Positions 36,278 to 44,923 of a DNA stretch of 64,000 nt are shown here, in pieces; position 1 is the first letter of the stretch; the number at the start of each line of letters is the position of its first letter. A program made the translations under genes and the position numbers. This DNA is from CAWHOW01 sp963831005 (lineage in GTDB: Bacteria; Bacteroidota; Bacteroidia; Bacteroidales; CG2-30-32-10), in the NCBI GenBank assembly GCA_963831005.1, contig CAWHOW010000019.1, positions 1 through 64,000 on the forward strand, written 5' to 3'. Below the pieces are notes generated by a model that saw only the letters and a program-made list of their open reading frames with translations, was not told the origin of the DNA and did not search any database.

Positions 36278-36550
36278 AATGTATATATTTTGGTGTTTGA
36301 AATCATTATCTAAACAAGGTGTATTATATGTTAAATTAAAAAATATTAAACAAAATAAAAATTGGATTTATCAAAAACGAAACTAATACGATTAAACATC
36401 ATTATAGTTGTTTTATAAAAAGGAAAAAATAACATTACAAAGATATAATATAATTTAATTAAAAAAAAGATATTACTGAATTATTTTAACAAAAAAGTAT
36501 CTTTCTGGTAAAATCACTTAAAAAATCAGGTAATAAATGGCGACTTTTAA
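36278..36550. other. AT-rich leader region
   Basis: A gene-free AT-rich stretch upstream of the SprB-like gene. It must hold that gene's promoter, but no convincing TAnnTTTG was found. Confidence 0.4.
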
Positions 36551-36718
36551 TTAATGTGGGTTCTAAAAATTTGTTTTTTTTAAATCCTAAGCACTAAACA
36601 CTAAATCCTAAATAATTTCAAAATTCAAATGAGAAAAGCACCAAACATTGAATTAGCTGTAGTTTTGAACATTAATATTTGAGTATTTGATATTATTTAG
36701 AGTTTAGAAATTAGTATT
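36551..36718. repeat. About 168-bp direct repeat, left copy
   Basis: Nearly identical to 37387-37555 (starts TTAATGTGGGTTCTAAAAAT). Its ends are imperfect inverted repeats (AAATCCTAAGCACTAAACAC against TTTAGAGTTTAGAAATTAG), as in a small mobile element. It flanks array 3. Confidence 0.92.
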
Positions 36719-36943
36719 GTTCGGCGGTTTGGTTTCGGTAGCGCCCATCAACAGGGCTTATTCATGTTAATGCTGATAATTCCATAGGGATAAAATTTAT
36801 ATGAAAATATACTATATCTTGACTGATTGCTAAGAATGCTTATATTTTATGATAATTAAGGGAAAAGAATGAATAAGTGAATGATACAATGTGAATTCTT
36901 GTTCATTTTACCTCATTCTTGTTAAGAATATGCATTAGCTTGA

Positions 36944-37200
36944 CAAGAATGGTTGTTAACTTAACAAGAATAGTTGTTATCTTGACAAGAATGTTGATAA
37001 CTTAACAAGAATAGTTGTTCACTTAACAAGAATGGTTGTTATCTTACCAAGAATAGTTGTTTATTAACAAGAATGGTATGTTCACTTAACAAGAATGGTT
37101 GTTAACTTAAAAAGAAATATTTATTCACTTAATAAAATGGTGTTAACTGAACAAGAATTAGTTGTTAACTAATAAGAATGGTGTTAACTTGAAAAGAAAT
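36944..37200. repeat. 21-bp tandem array 3 (about 12 units)
   Basis: The unit is CAAGAATGGTTGTTAACTTAA. Copies of CAAGAAT fall at 36944, 36965, 36986, 37006, 37027, 37048, 37068 and 37090, then decay. The period is 20-22 with 21 prevailing. TTGTTAAcTTAACAA is a 15-bp dyad formed across units. It lies between the two 168-bp direct repeats. Confidence 0.88.
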
Positions 37201-37386
37201 ACGTATTATTTGGGAAGAGTGTTAATAAACGAACAAAAATGCTTTCTTAAACACTATTCATAAACCAGAAAAAAGTTTATACTCTATTTTATATTATGTA
37301 TACAGAAATATTGCGTAAAATCAATAAATACCATTTAAAGCAAATTACAATAATTGAAAGCTTTATTTGCCAAAATCAGCATAAAG

Positions 37387-37555
37387 TTAATGTGGGTTCT
37401 AAAAATTTGCTTTTTTTTAAATCCTAAGCACTAAACCCTAAATCCTAAATAATTTCAAAATTCAAATGAGAAAAGCACCAAACATTGAATTAGCTGTAGT
37501 TTTGAACATTAATATTTGAGTATTTGATATTATTTAGAGTTTAGAAATTAGTATT
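37387..37555. repeat. About 168-bp direct repeat, right copy
   Basis: Second copy of 36551-36718 with only a few differences. Together with array 3 it fills the 1.4-kb gene-free region between the SprB-like gene and the DUF2851 gene. The 832 bp between copy ends hold no other gene. Confidence 0.92.
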
Positions 37556-37702
37556 TAGAATTTGTTTTTAAGAATTATTAGAAGTCCCCTTAATAACTTC
37601 TAAGCATATAGCTTTAAAAAGCTGTATTGTTTCTTTAATTATGACTTGTTTCTACAATGAATGTCAAAATGACACCTGAAATAATATAATAAAGATAGCT
37701 GT

Positions 37703-38980
37703 TTATTTCATCTTTCTTAACATAAAGTTCCCAATTGCGCAATCAAGACATTTCTTAGGAGAACAATAATTATTCTTCAATTCAAGCAGAGACTGTGTGT
37801 TTGACGCTGTTTTCACGGGCATTTCAATAAATTTCCAACGAGTGATAATGGAGTTTTTCTCGCCTTCAATCTGTTCCATGAATCGAATAGCCCTGTCTTT
37901 GTATTTGTCCTCATTTTTCTTAATGCCATATATAAACAGGAATGGAATAACTGTATTTATCAGTATATTTTCAATGGCGGCTTTTCCCAGTTTCTTTGAT
38001 CTGCATGGTGATTCTTTTCCGAAAACATAATGTGTTTGCCAGTAATCAGAGCATTCTGCTTCAAAAAGACTTTCGGTTTCATTAAGCTTTTTTATTTCAA
38101 GAATATTTGAAAATAAGTTAAAAGAATTGTGTATGAGTGAGGCAAATTGCGCTATCCGTATAGTGGGAAAGCCAGAAGGATGCAAGCGAAGGAACTTCCA
38201 TAAATGACCTTTAACAGGAATAAGAGAAAACTTTTGTTTCAGGATGTTAAATTCCTGTGATAAAGATTCAGCATATTCTTCGCGAATATTCTTGCTTAGT
38301 AATCCAGATTGCCCGAAAAGCATTGCTTCTAGCTGAAACAAATTGTTTTTGTGTTTAGAAAGATAAGCTGGTGAAGTAGCTTTAGCGAGCATTTCAAAAG
38401 GCTCTGAATTAAGTTTGAAACCAAAGTTACGTGCAAGGTGAACATAAAAAGTATGTTCCCAGTTGTTTTTATTTAATGCAAGTGTTTGTCTAATGGCATC
38501 GGATTTTCTTTCTAATCTTTCCACAAGAAGCCTGTCCAGCCATGAAGAAATAATTAGGGGATCAACTTTTTTTATTAATCCCTGACAAGGAATCCATTGC
38601 TTGCTATTTATGATGTTTTTGTATTTCCTGAAAATCCCATGATGAATAATCTCATTTAACTCCAGAATAGGTATAGGTTCTTTGCTTTTGCGGACAGCCG
38701 TATAATCATTATTAAAAACAACATGCAAGATTATGTTATCATAGGCTTTATTCCTGTGATGATTATGCTTTTTCCAGTCGGAAGCATGTAAGTGGATCTC
38801 CACATTACCGGCCCATGTAGTGCTTCCAATTTTCACGCGGGCATTAGTAAAGTCAGGTCCTCCGTTAGTGTTATGTTCGCCGGGTTTAATTATTTCAAGT
38901 GTTTCGCCCTGGGAAGTAGTAAGCGATTTTGTATCAAACATCCGGTATTTCCATGTGAAATGAAGAAAATCTTCAGTCAT
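37703..38980 (-). CDS. DUF2851 family protein
   Basis: A 425-aa protein of the family typical of Bacteroidota (DUF2851). Characteristic segments are MTEDFLHFTWKYRMFD at the start, GEHNTNGGPDFTNARVKIGS, WAGNVEIHLHASDWKKHNHH, NIILHVVFNNDY, LRLHPSGFPTIRIAQFA and the Cys-rich end YCSPKKCLDCAIGN. It is cytoplasmic, without a signal peptide. The His, Asp and Glu pattern in GNVEIHLHASDW suggests a nuclease- or metal-type site, but no function is established. ATG at 38980 is preferred over the ATG one codon upstream. Confidence 0.88.
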   Translation of the reverse strand: MTEDFLHFTWKYRMFDTKSLTTSQGETLEIIKPGEHNTNGGPDFTNARVKIGSTTWAGNVEIHLHASDWKKHNHHRNKAYDNIILHVVFNNDYTAVRKSKEPIPILELNEIIHHGIFRKYKNIINSKQWIPCQGLIKKVDPLIISSWLDRLLVERLERKSDAIRQTLALNKNNWEHTFYVHLARNFGFKLNSEPFEMLAKATSPAYLSKHKNNLFQLEAMLFGQSGLLSKNIREEYAESLSQEFNILKQKFSLIPVKGHLWKFLRLHPSGFPTIRIAQFASLIHNSFNLFSNILEIKKLNETESLFEAECSDYWQTHYVFGKESPCRSKKLGKAAIENILINTVIPFLFIYGIKKNEDKYKDRAIRFMEQIEGEKNSIITRWKFIEMPVKTASNTQSLLELKNNYCSPKKCLDCAIGNFMLRKMK

Positions 38981-39157
38981 CATAGGTTGTAAATTATGGC
39001 TTTAAAAATGTAAAGTTAAATAATTTGAATAACTTTGAAAATATTTTTGAGCACACCGGAGAATAAATTTATTTTTACTGGAATATTTGGATAATAAAAT
39101 TATTTTCACTTATTTTGCACTCCATTTTCAGAAAAGAAACAATTTAAATTAATTCCA

Positions 39158-39394
39158 ATGTCAAGAGTTTGTGAAGTTACAGGTAAAAAGATGATAACGG
39201 GAAACAAGGTTTCCCATTCCAATAATAAAACAAAACGCAAGTTTTACCCAAACCTGCAGGAAAAGAAATTCTATATACCCGAAGAAGAACGCTGGGTTAC
39301 ATTAAAGGTTTCTGTAGCAGCAGTGCGCACCATTAACAAGAAAGGTATCTCTGCAGTTCTTAAAGAAGCAAAAGAAAAGGGCCACCTTAAATAG
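39158..39394 (+). CDS. rpmB: 50S ribosomal protein L28
   Basis: A 78-aa ribosomal protein of the large subunit. MSRVCEVTGKKMITGNKVSH, the basic middle (NNKTKRKFYPNLQEKKF) and RTINKKGISAVLKEAKEKG are diagnostic. The first zinc-type Cys is present but the full C4 set is not, as in zinc-independent forms. It stands alone here with a strong terminator; in many Bacteroidota rpmG follows, and it is not seen. Confidence 0.97.
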   Translation: MSRVCEVTGKKMITGNKVSHSNNKTKRKFYPNLQEKKFYIPEEERWVTLKVSVAAVRTINKKGISAVLKEAKEKGHLK

Positions 39395-39416
39395 TTTTTG
39401 TATTTATGATATTTTA

Positions 39417-39449
39417 AAGCTGTTACCATTACGGTAACAGCTTTTTTTT
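39417..39449 (+). terminator. Terminator of rpmB
   Basis: AAGCTGTTACC, loop ATTAC, GGTAACAGCTT, then eight T. Confidence 0.92.
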
Positions 39450-39490
39450 ATAAATAAGGTTAAAAAAAATGATTATTCCCTGAAAAGAAA

Positions 39491-39498
39491 TAATTTTG
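39491..39498 (+). promoter_or_regulatory. -7 element TAATTTTG
   Basis: A TAnnTTTG match 53 nt before the ATG at 39551. Confidence 0.4.
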
Positions 39499-39550
39499 TA
39501 TTTATTACGTTAGATATATTATTTCAGTTAAATACACTTTATCTTTTTTA

Positions 39551-40261
39551 ATGCCTTCTACTATCAAAATATATTTTCTTCTGCTTTTCATCTGTTATTG
39601 TTCAATTAGTGTTAATGCACAAACTAAGCAAGCTAAAGAAAAGAAGCTGATACAGTTTTCGGGCTTGGTTGTTACCGGCAACAGCGACAGTATAGAGCCC
39701 GAACCTGTTCCATTTGCAAGCCTTATGATTAAAGGATCAAAGAAGGGAACCATTTCTTCTTATAATGGATTCTTTTCATTTGTAGCACAGGCAGGCGATG
39801 TTATTGAATTCTCCGCTATGGGTTACAAGGCTTCAACGTTCAAAGTTCCAGACACACTTGCCGGATCAAGGTATTCCTGGATACAGGTCCTTTCTGCCGA
39901 TACTATCTATTTTTCTGAGACTGTCATCACGCCATGGCCTACCATTGAACAGTTCAAGAAAACATTTGTAAGCACCAAGATACCTGATGATGATATGGCA
40001 AGAGCTAAAAGAAATCTTGATCTTGCCGCCATGAAAGAAAGAGCACGGAATATGTCAATGGATGGTTCGGAGAACTACAGGAGTTTTGTTAATCAGCAGG
40101 TATATAATGCTTCCTACCAGGGAATGTATAAACCCAGCCTGACCAATATGACCAATAACCCCTTGCTAAATCCTTTTGCGTGGGCGCAGTTTATAAAGGC
40201 CTGGAAAGAGGGGAAGTTTAAACAGCCCGACCAGAATGAGGATCAAAACCCGGATCAATAA
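39551..40261 (+). CDS. Envelope protein with carboxypeptidase-like regulatory domain
   Basis: A 236-aa protein with a signal peptide (cleavage near VNAQ). Residues of about 35-110 form a carboxypeptidase-D regulatory-like beta-sandwich (QFSGLVVTGNSD, VPFASLMIKGSKKGTISSYN, GDVIEFSAMGYKAS), the domain that precedes TonB receptors. The rest is helical, with Met- and Asn-rich segments (YNASYQGMYKPSLTNMTNNP) and an acidic end. It probably faces the periplasm. It lies 46 nt before the TonB-dependent receptor and is likely its partner. Confidence 0.75.
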   Translation: MPSTIKIYFLLLFICYCSISVNAQTKQAKEKKLIQFSGLVVTGNSDSIEPEPVPFASLMIKGSKKGTISSYNGFFSFVAQAGDVIEFSAMGYKASTFKVPDTLAGSRYSWIQVLSADTIYFSETVITPWPTIEQFKKTFVSTKIPDDDMARAKRNLDLAAMKERARNMSMDGSENYRSFVNQQVYNASYQGMYKPSLTNMTNNPLLNPFAWAQFIKAWKEGKFKQPDQNEDQNPDQ

Positions 40262-40307
40262 TAATATTGCTTTTTCTGCGTTTGGTTTGGAAATAATTGA
40301 ATAAGCT

Positions 40308-40610
40308 TTGGGATTAAAAACGACTATCATATTAATTTTTGCAACAGCCTTTTCAACTATTGCATGGGCGCAAAACACCGCCACTATTTATGGCAAAGTG
40401 AGCGATGCAAAAAGAAATCCACTTGAACTAGTTACTGTTGCTGTTTTTGGAACTACCGAGCGCACTGTAACGGACAAGCAGGGAAATTATACGTTGACCG
40501 TTCCTGCCAGTGTGAATGTTTCAGTATTTGTTACATTCGTTGGTTTCAGTACGGATACATTAAGACTTTTCCTTAAACCAGGGAAAGGAAAGAGATCAAT
40601 TGCACCATGA
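40308..40610 (+). CDS. TonB-dependent receptor, N-terminal part split by frameshift
   Basis: 100 aa starting at TTG. It has a signal peptide (cleavage near AWAQ) and a carboxypeptidase-D regulatory-like domain (ATIYGKVSDAKRNPLELVTV, GNYTLTVPA, VTFVGFSTDTLRL). It ends at TGA 40608-40610, four bases inside the next frame. An extra base near 40580-40590 breaks what should read on as EINCTMNPSSTEMP. The following ORF lacks a signal peptide, so these two are one gene. The ATGA overlap could allow re-initiation, but the second half would not be exported. Confidence 0.72.
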   Translation: MGLKTTIILIFATAFSTIAWAQNTATIYGKVSDAKRNPLELVTVAVFGTTERTVTDKQGNYTLTVPASVNVSVFVTFVGFSTDTLRLFLKPGKGKRSIAP

Positions 40611-42763
40611 ACCCTTCCTCAACAGAGATGCCTGTGCTGAATGTTACTGAAAAGGAAAATATTTCTAACAACTTTACCAGAATTGACCCCCGTACCGTTA
40701 GTGAAATACCCTCTGCCAGCGAAGGTGTTGAATCCATTATTAAAACAATGCCCGGCGTTTCGTCGCATAATGAGCTTTCGTCGCAATATTCGGTAAGAGG
40801 GGGGAATTTTGACGAGAACCTTGTTTATGTGAATGATATTGAAGTGCACCGACCCATTTTGGTTAGCGCAGGACAGCAGGAGGGGCTTAGCTTTGTGAAT
40901 TCCGATCTTGTATCGGGTATACAATTTTCTTCGGGAGGCTTTGAATCAAAGTATGGTGATAAAATGTCGTCGGTGCTGGATATTCAGTATAAGAAACCCA
41001 CTGAATTTGGCGGTTCTTTTTCGGGCAGCTTGCTTGGGGGATCATTGAGCCTTTGGGGTGCTACTAAAAATAAAAAACTTTATTACCTTGTCGGGGCAAG
41101 GCAGAAATCGAACCAGTACCTGCTAAGCAGCCTCGATACCAAAGGTGATTACAAGCCTTCTTTCACCGATGTGCAGGCCGAACTGAATTATGCTTTCAAT
41201 GAAAAATTCAATATTGATTTTCTGGGAAATTATTCAAGGAACGCCTTTGACCTGATACCACAGTCGAGGGAGACTAATTTCGGAACCATTAATGATGCCT
41301 TGCGTTTGTCGGTAAATTTCGACGGACAGGAAAAGGATATGTTCAATACCGGTTTTGGCGCTCTTTCGGGCAATTACTCACCCAGCAAGAATGTGTTCCT
41401 TAAGTTTATCGCTTCCGCATTCCAGACCAATGAAAGCGAAACCTACGATATACTGGGGCAATATTCTCTCGATGAGCTGCAAAACAGTTTAGGCACAAAC
41501 CAGTTCGGGAAACCCGACCTGAACCTTGGAACAGGCGCTTTTCTGAATCATGCCAGGGATTACCTGAATGGAAACGTGCTGAATTTTGAACAAAAAGGCA
41601 TTATAGTGGGGAACAAACTTGTGCAATACTGGGGTGTGCAATATCAGCGTGAATATTTCGATTACCAGCTTGACGAATGGCAGATGAACGATTCGGCCGG
41701 TTATACCATTCCGCATTCTCCGGATTCCGTTGGTTATGTAAATCCTGGTGTGCAGCCGGAATACCCGCTGAATATGGAAAATGTAATAAAGGGGCAGAAC
41801 ATTATTACAGCCAATCAGTATACTGGATTTTACGAGCAAAAGTGGAACCTTGAGTCCGACAGCGCTGCATGGTTTCTTACGGCAGGAGCAAGGGCAAATT
41901 ACCTTGACCTTGACAAGCAGTTCATTTTCAGCCCGAGGGCATCCCTTTCATTTAAGCCCAACTGGGAGCACGGCTATATCTTTAGTTTCTCCACGGGTTA
42001 TTACAGTCAGCCGCCTTTTTTCAAGGAGCTTATCGGTTTCAACGGGGAAGTGAACGATAACGTGAAAGCGCAAACATCCATACATTTCGTGCTATCAGGG
42101 CAGAATGATTTCAAAGCATGGGGCAGGCCGTTCCATTATATTACCGAAGTGTATTATAAGATATTGCAGAACCTGAACCCTTACGAGATAAACGATGTGA
42201 AGATACAGTATTATGCCGATAACGCCGCCCACGGCTATGCTGCCGGCATTGACATGAAAGTGAACGGCGAATTTGTTCCGGGGCTTGAATCGTGGGCAAG
42301 TGTATCGCTGCTGAAAACGCAGGAAAAAATTGATGGCGAAGCATACACCGGCTACATTCCCACACCCACCGACCAGCGACTGAATGTGGCCTTGTTCTTC
42401 CAGGATTTTCTGCCTCATCATCCTACTTATAAAATGCACCTTAGTTTGATATACGGCACAGGGCTGCCTTTCGGCCCGCCCACACTGAATACGCAGTACA
42501 GGGATTCGCTGCGCTATCCTGCTTACAAGCGTGTGGATATAGGTTTTTCAAAGGAATTAAAGGGCCTGCATGCCAAGCTGAAGCCTAATAATCCTTTCCG
42601 TAATTTCAAGACCATATGGCTTACACTTGAGGTGTTCAACCTGCTACAGATAAATAATGTTATTTCCTACATCTGGATAACGGATGTTAGCGACAGGCAA
42701 TACCCTGTTCCCAATTACCTCACCCCGCGGCAAGTTAACCTGAAACTGGTTATGCAGTTTTAA
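40607..42763 (+). CDS. TonB-dependent receptor, plug and barrel part
   Basis: 718 aa. It has a plug domain (DPRTVSEIPSASEGVESIIK, MPGVSSHNELSSQYSVRGGN, NLVYVNDIEVHRP, GIQFSSGGFESKYGDKMSSV), then a 22-strand-type barrel ending in VNLKLVMQF with the C-terminal Phe used for outer-membrane insertion. Joined to the N-terminal part it gives about 818 residues, usual for Bacteroidota receptors with an N-terminal regulatory domain. It imports a substrate using TonB-ExbBD energy; no SusD partner is adjacent, so a siderophore, vitamin or peptide is as likely as a glycan. The signal peptide and TonB-box side lie in the other frame. Confidence 0.85.
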   Translation: MNPSSTEMPVLNVTEKENISNNFTRIDPRTVSEIPSASEGVESIIKTMPGVSSHNELSSQYSVRGGNFDENLVYVNDIEVHRPILVSAGQQEGLSFVNSDLVSGIQFSSGGFESKYGDKMSSVLDIQYKKPTEFGGSFSGSLLGGSLSLWGATKNKKLYYLVGARQKSNQYLLSSLDTKGDYKPSFTDVQAELNYAFNEKFNIDFLGNYSRNAFDLIPQSRETNFGTINDALRLSVNFDGQEKDMFNTGFGALSGNYSPSKNVFLKFIASAFQTNESETYDILGQYSLDELQNSLGTNQFGKPDLNLGTGAFLNHARDYLNGNVLNFEQKGIIVGNKLVQYWGVQYQREYFDYQLDEWQMNDSAGYTIPHSPDSVGYVNPGVQPEYPLNMENVIKGQNIITANQYTGFYEQKWNLESDSAAWFLTAGARANYLDLDKQFIFSPRASLSFKPNWEHGYIFSFSTGYYSQPPFFKELIGFNGEVNDNVKAQTSIHFVLSGQNDFKAWGRPFHYITEVYYKILQNLNPYEINDVKIQYYADNAAHGYAAGIDMKVNGEFVPGLESWASVSLLKTQEKIDGEAYTGYIPTPTDQRLNVALFFQDFLPHHPTYKMHLSLIYGTGLPFGPPTLNTQYRDSLRYPAYKRVDIGFSKELKGLHAKLKPNNPFRNFKTIWLTLEVFNLLQINNVISYIWITDVSDRQYPVPNYLTPRQVNLKLVMQF

Positions 42764-42880
42764 ATTGTAATTTTTCGCGCCACCTTGTCATGATGAACTG
42801 GCAGTTTCCGATCCGGCATAATTGTTGTTTAGAATGATTTTAAATAATAATTATGACAAAATTACTTAATATTTACTTTT

Positions 42881-43534
42881 ATGGAAACTAACAATCATAT
42901 AAATGAACATAAACTGGCATTTCCTTACGAATTGCCGAAATTAGGATATGCATACGATGCGCTTGAACCATACATCGACAGCCTTACTATGGAGATACAT
43001 TATTCTAAACATCATAAGGCTTATGTGGATAACCTTAACAAAGCTGTTGCCGAAAATGAAATGGGGCGCTTGTCCCTGCTTGAACTGTTGAAAAACATGA
43101 GCAAGCATCCTGTAGCAGTGCGAAACAACGGGGGAGGGCATTTTAACCATACTTTCTTCTGGCAGTTGCTAAGTAAAGACATGAGCGAAAAACCTTCAGG
43201 GCTGTTGGCTGATGCCATTAATAAAAAATTCAGCGGGTTTGATAAATTCAAGCAACAGTTTGCCGATGCTGCCAAAACAAGGTTTGGTAGCGGTTGGGCA
43301 TGGTTAAGCCTTAATGAAAATAAAGAATTGTTTATTTCTTCTACTTCCAACCAGGATAACCCATTGATGGATGTTGCCGAACAAAAAGGTACGCCATTAC
43401 TGGGGCTGGATGTGTGGGAACATGCTTATTACCTGAAATACCAGAATAAACGCCCTGATTATATCGAAGCTTTCTGGAATGTGGTTAATTGGAGTGAGGT
43501 GCAGACCCGGTACGAAAGGTTGATGAGGCGATGA
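42881..43534 (+). CDS. sodA: Superoxide dismutase, Mn/Fe family
   Basis: 217 aa. It converts superoxide to oxygen and hydrogen peroxide. Metal ligands are His40 (MEIHYSKHH), His90 (GGGHFNHTFFW), Asp177 and His181 (GLDVWEHAYY). Gly at the GGG site together with Gln158 (NQDNPLM) is the manganese-type second-sphere arrangement rather than the iron type, but cambialistic use is possible. There is no signal peptide, so it is cytoplasmic. It is monocistronic, with a strong terminator. Confidence 0.95.
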   Translation: METNNHINEHKLAFPYELPKLGYAYDALEPYIDSLTMEIHYSKHHKAYVDNLNKAVAENEMGRLSLLELLKNMSKHPVAVRNNGGGHFNHTFFWQLLSKDMSEKPSGLLADAINKKFSGFDKFKQQFADAAKTRFGSGWAWLSLNENKELFISSTSNQDNPLMDVAEQKGTPLLGLDVWEHAYYLKYQNKRPDYIEAFWNVVNWSEVQTRYERLMRR

Positions 43535-43548
43535 AAGCCCGATAGGAG

Positions 43549-43590
43549 AGAGGCTGTCACTTAAGTGCAGCCTCTTTTTTTAAAAACACC
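43549..43590 (+). terminator. Terminator of the superoxide dismutase gene
   Basis: AGAGGCTG, TCACTTAAGTGC, AGCCTCT stem, then a run of T. Confidence 0.88.
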
Positions 43591-43658
43591 TTCCTGATCA
43601 TTCGTTTGAATTCTAATAATTCTTTCACTTTTACTTCCAATTAAAGCTTAACAATAAA

Positions 43659-43883
43659 TTAAACTGCCTATCTGTTTTAATCAAGTTATGCAAATAATTT
43701 TATAATTTGTTTTTGCGAATTTGTATAACAATGGATTTTAAATTATTTTCAATCTGCGAAAATCAGCGTAATCAGCGGGAAACAGAAAGAACTCCCGCAG
43801 ATAGCGCAGATATACACAGAAAATCAATATTAAATTTTGACATAATAAATCTTTCAACTTGTTCGAAGCAGATAGGCAGTTAA
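43659..43883. repeat. Inverted-repeat element, about 225 bp
   Basis: TTAAACTGCCTATCTG (43659-43674) is complementary to CAGATAGGCAGTTAA (43869-43883). Inside lies CTGCGAAAATCAGCGTAATC with a CCCGCAGATAGCGCAGAT partner. It has no coding capacity; the design is that of a MITE. The remaining sequence to 44150 is AT-rich, without recognisable genes. Confidence 0.65.
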
Positions 43884-44156
43884 ATTAATATTGGGGAAAA
43901 CTGTAATTTTTACTCATGCATTAATTTAATTTCTTATATATTTATTGCGTTTCCCCGTTTTTAATCCTATAATTTTAGTAGCATTGAATTGCCTGTTAAT
44001 AAATATTTTAGACGAATTTCTTGACTTTTGATTTTTGGCAATATAAATTTGTAAATAAATTTCTACAGTGTTTTTATAATAATTAGCTTTCTTATATTTC
44101 GTTTGCATGAACCGACTGACCACATTTTTAAAATGTGATGTTTACGGGGTAGAGGC

Positions 44157-44196
44157 AGAGAAGAGAAGAGAAGAGAAGAGAAGAGAAGAGAAGAAG
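44157..44196. repeat. Pentanucleotide microsatellite (AGAGA)n
   Basis: About seven copies of a 5-bp AGAAG/GAAGA unit followed by GAAGAGGG. It is intergenic, about 0.75 kb upstream of the gene at 44924. Copy number could vary by slippage. Confidence 0.9.
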
Positions 44197-44450
44197 AGGG
44201 AACCTTAAACATCCATCCATACGCGAAAGCGGAAGAAGTTTCCCTTTTACCATATCTATATATAGTAATAAGGTATTTGTCGCCTTTTTGGGGAAAGGAG
44301 ACTGTATGATGCTTTTTACCTATTCAGTAGCCCCAAATACGCAAAATACAAGCCGGAAGTTCTGTAAACCTTATATTTTTCACTTATTTACATCAATACG
44401 GTACTTTTTAACTACGACAGGGGAAGTGAGTTTAGTGAATATGGGCACTT

Positions 44451-44845
44451 CACCAGTTACTGGTGCAACGTCTCCAATCACTGGCGCTAAAGCTCCAATC
44501 ACTGGTGTTAAGGCACTAATCACTGGCGCTAAGGCACTAATCACTGGTGTTAAGGCTCCAATCACTGGCGCTAAGGCACTAATCACTGGTGTTAAAGCTC
44601 TAATCACTGGTGTTAAGGCTCTAATCACTGGCGCTAAAGCTCTAATCACTGGTGTTAAGGCTCTAATCACTGGTGTTAAAGCTCTAATCACTGGTGTTAA
44701 GGCTCTAATCACTGGCGCTAAAGCTCTAATCACTGGTGTTAAGGCTCTAATCACTGGTGTTAAAGCTCTAATCACTGGTGTTAACGCTCCAATCACTGGC
44801 GCTATGGCGCTGATTACTGGTGCAACAGCCCCAATCACCCGTGTC
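44451..44845. repeat. 21-bp tandem array 4 (about 18 units)
   Basis: The unit is AATCACTGGTGTTAAGGCTC plus T, repeated every 21 bp with two alternating variants (GGTGTTAA and GGCGCTAA). TTAAAGCTCTAA across unit joints is nearly palindromic, and CACtgGTG is a second dyad. Both strands stay open through the array (210- and 162-codon frames) only because 21 bp is seven codons with no stop in either unit. It ends 79 nt before the gene at 44924. Confidence 0.93.
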
Positions 44846-44923
44846 GTGTCCTGCATTAATAAATACATTGCCCTGCAATTACTACATAATTCACTTTATT
44901 ATTTAACCCTAAATATTTAAAAC

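Noticed and set aside
16806..37200. 21-bp arrays as CRISPR
   Set aside because: Units are contiguous with no spacers and there are no cas genes in the window.
44288..44920. Long open frames on both strands through array 4
   Set aside because: They exist because 21 bp is seven codons without stops; there is no start context, signal or conservation, so they are not counted as genes.
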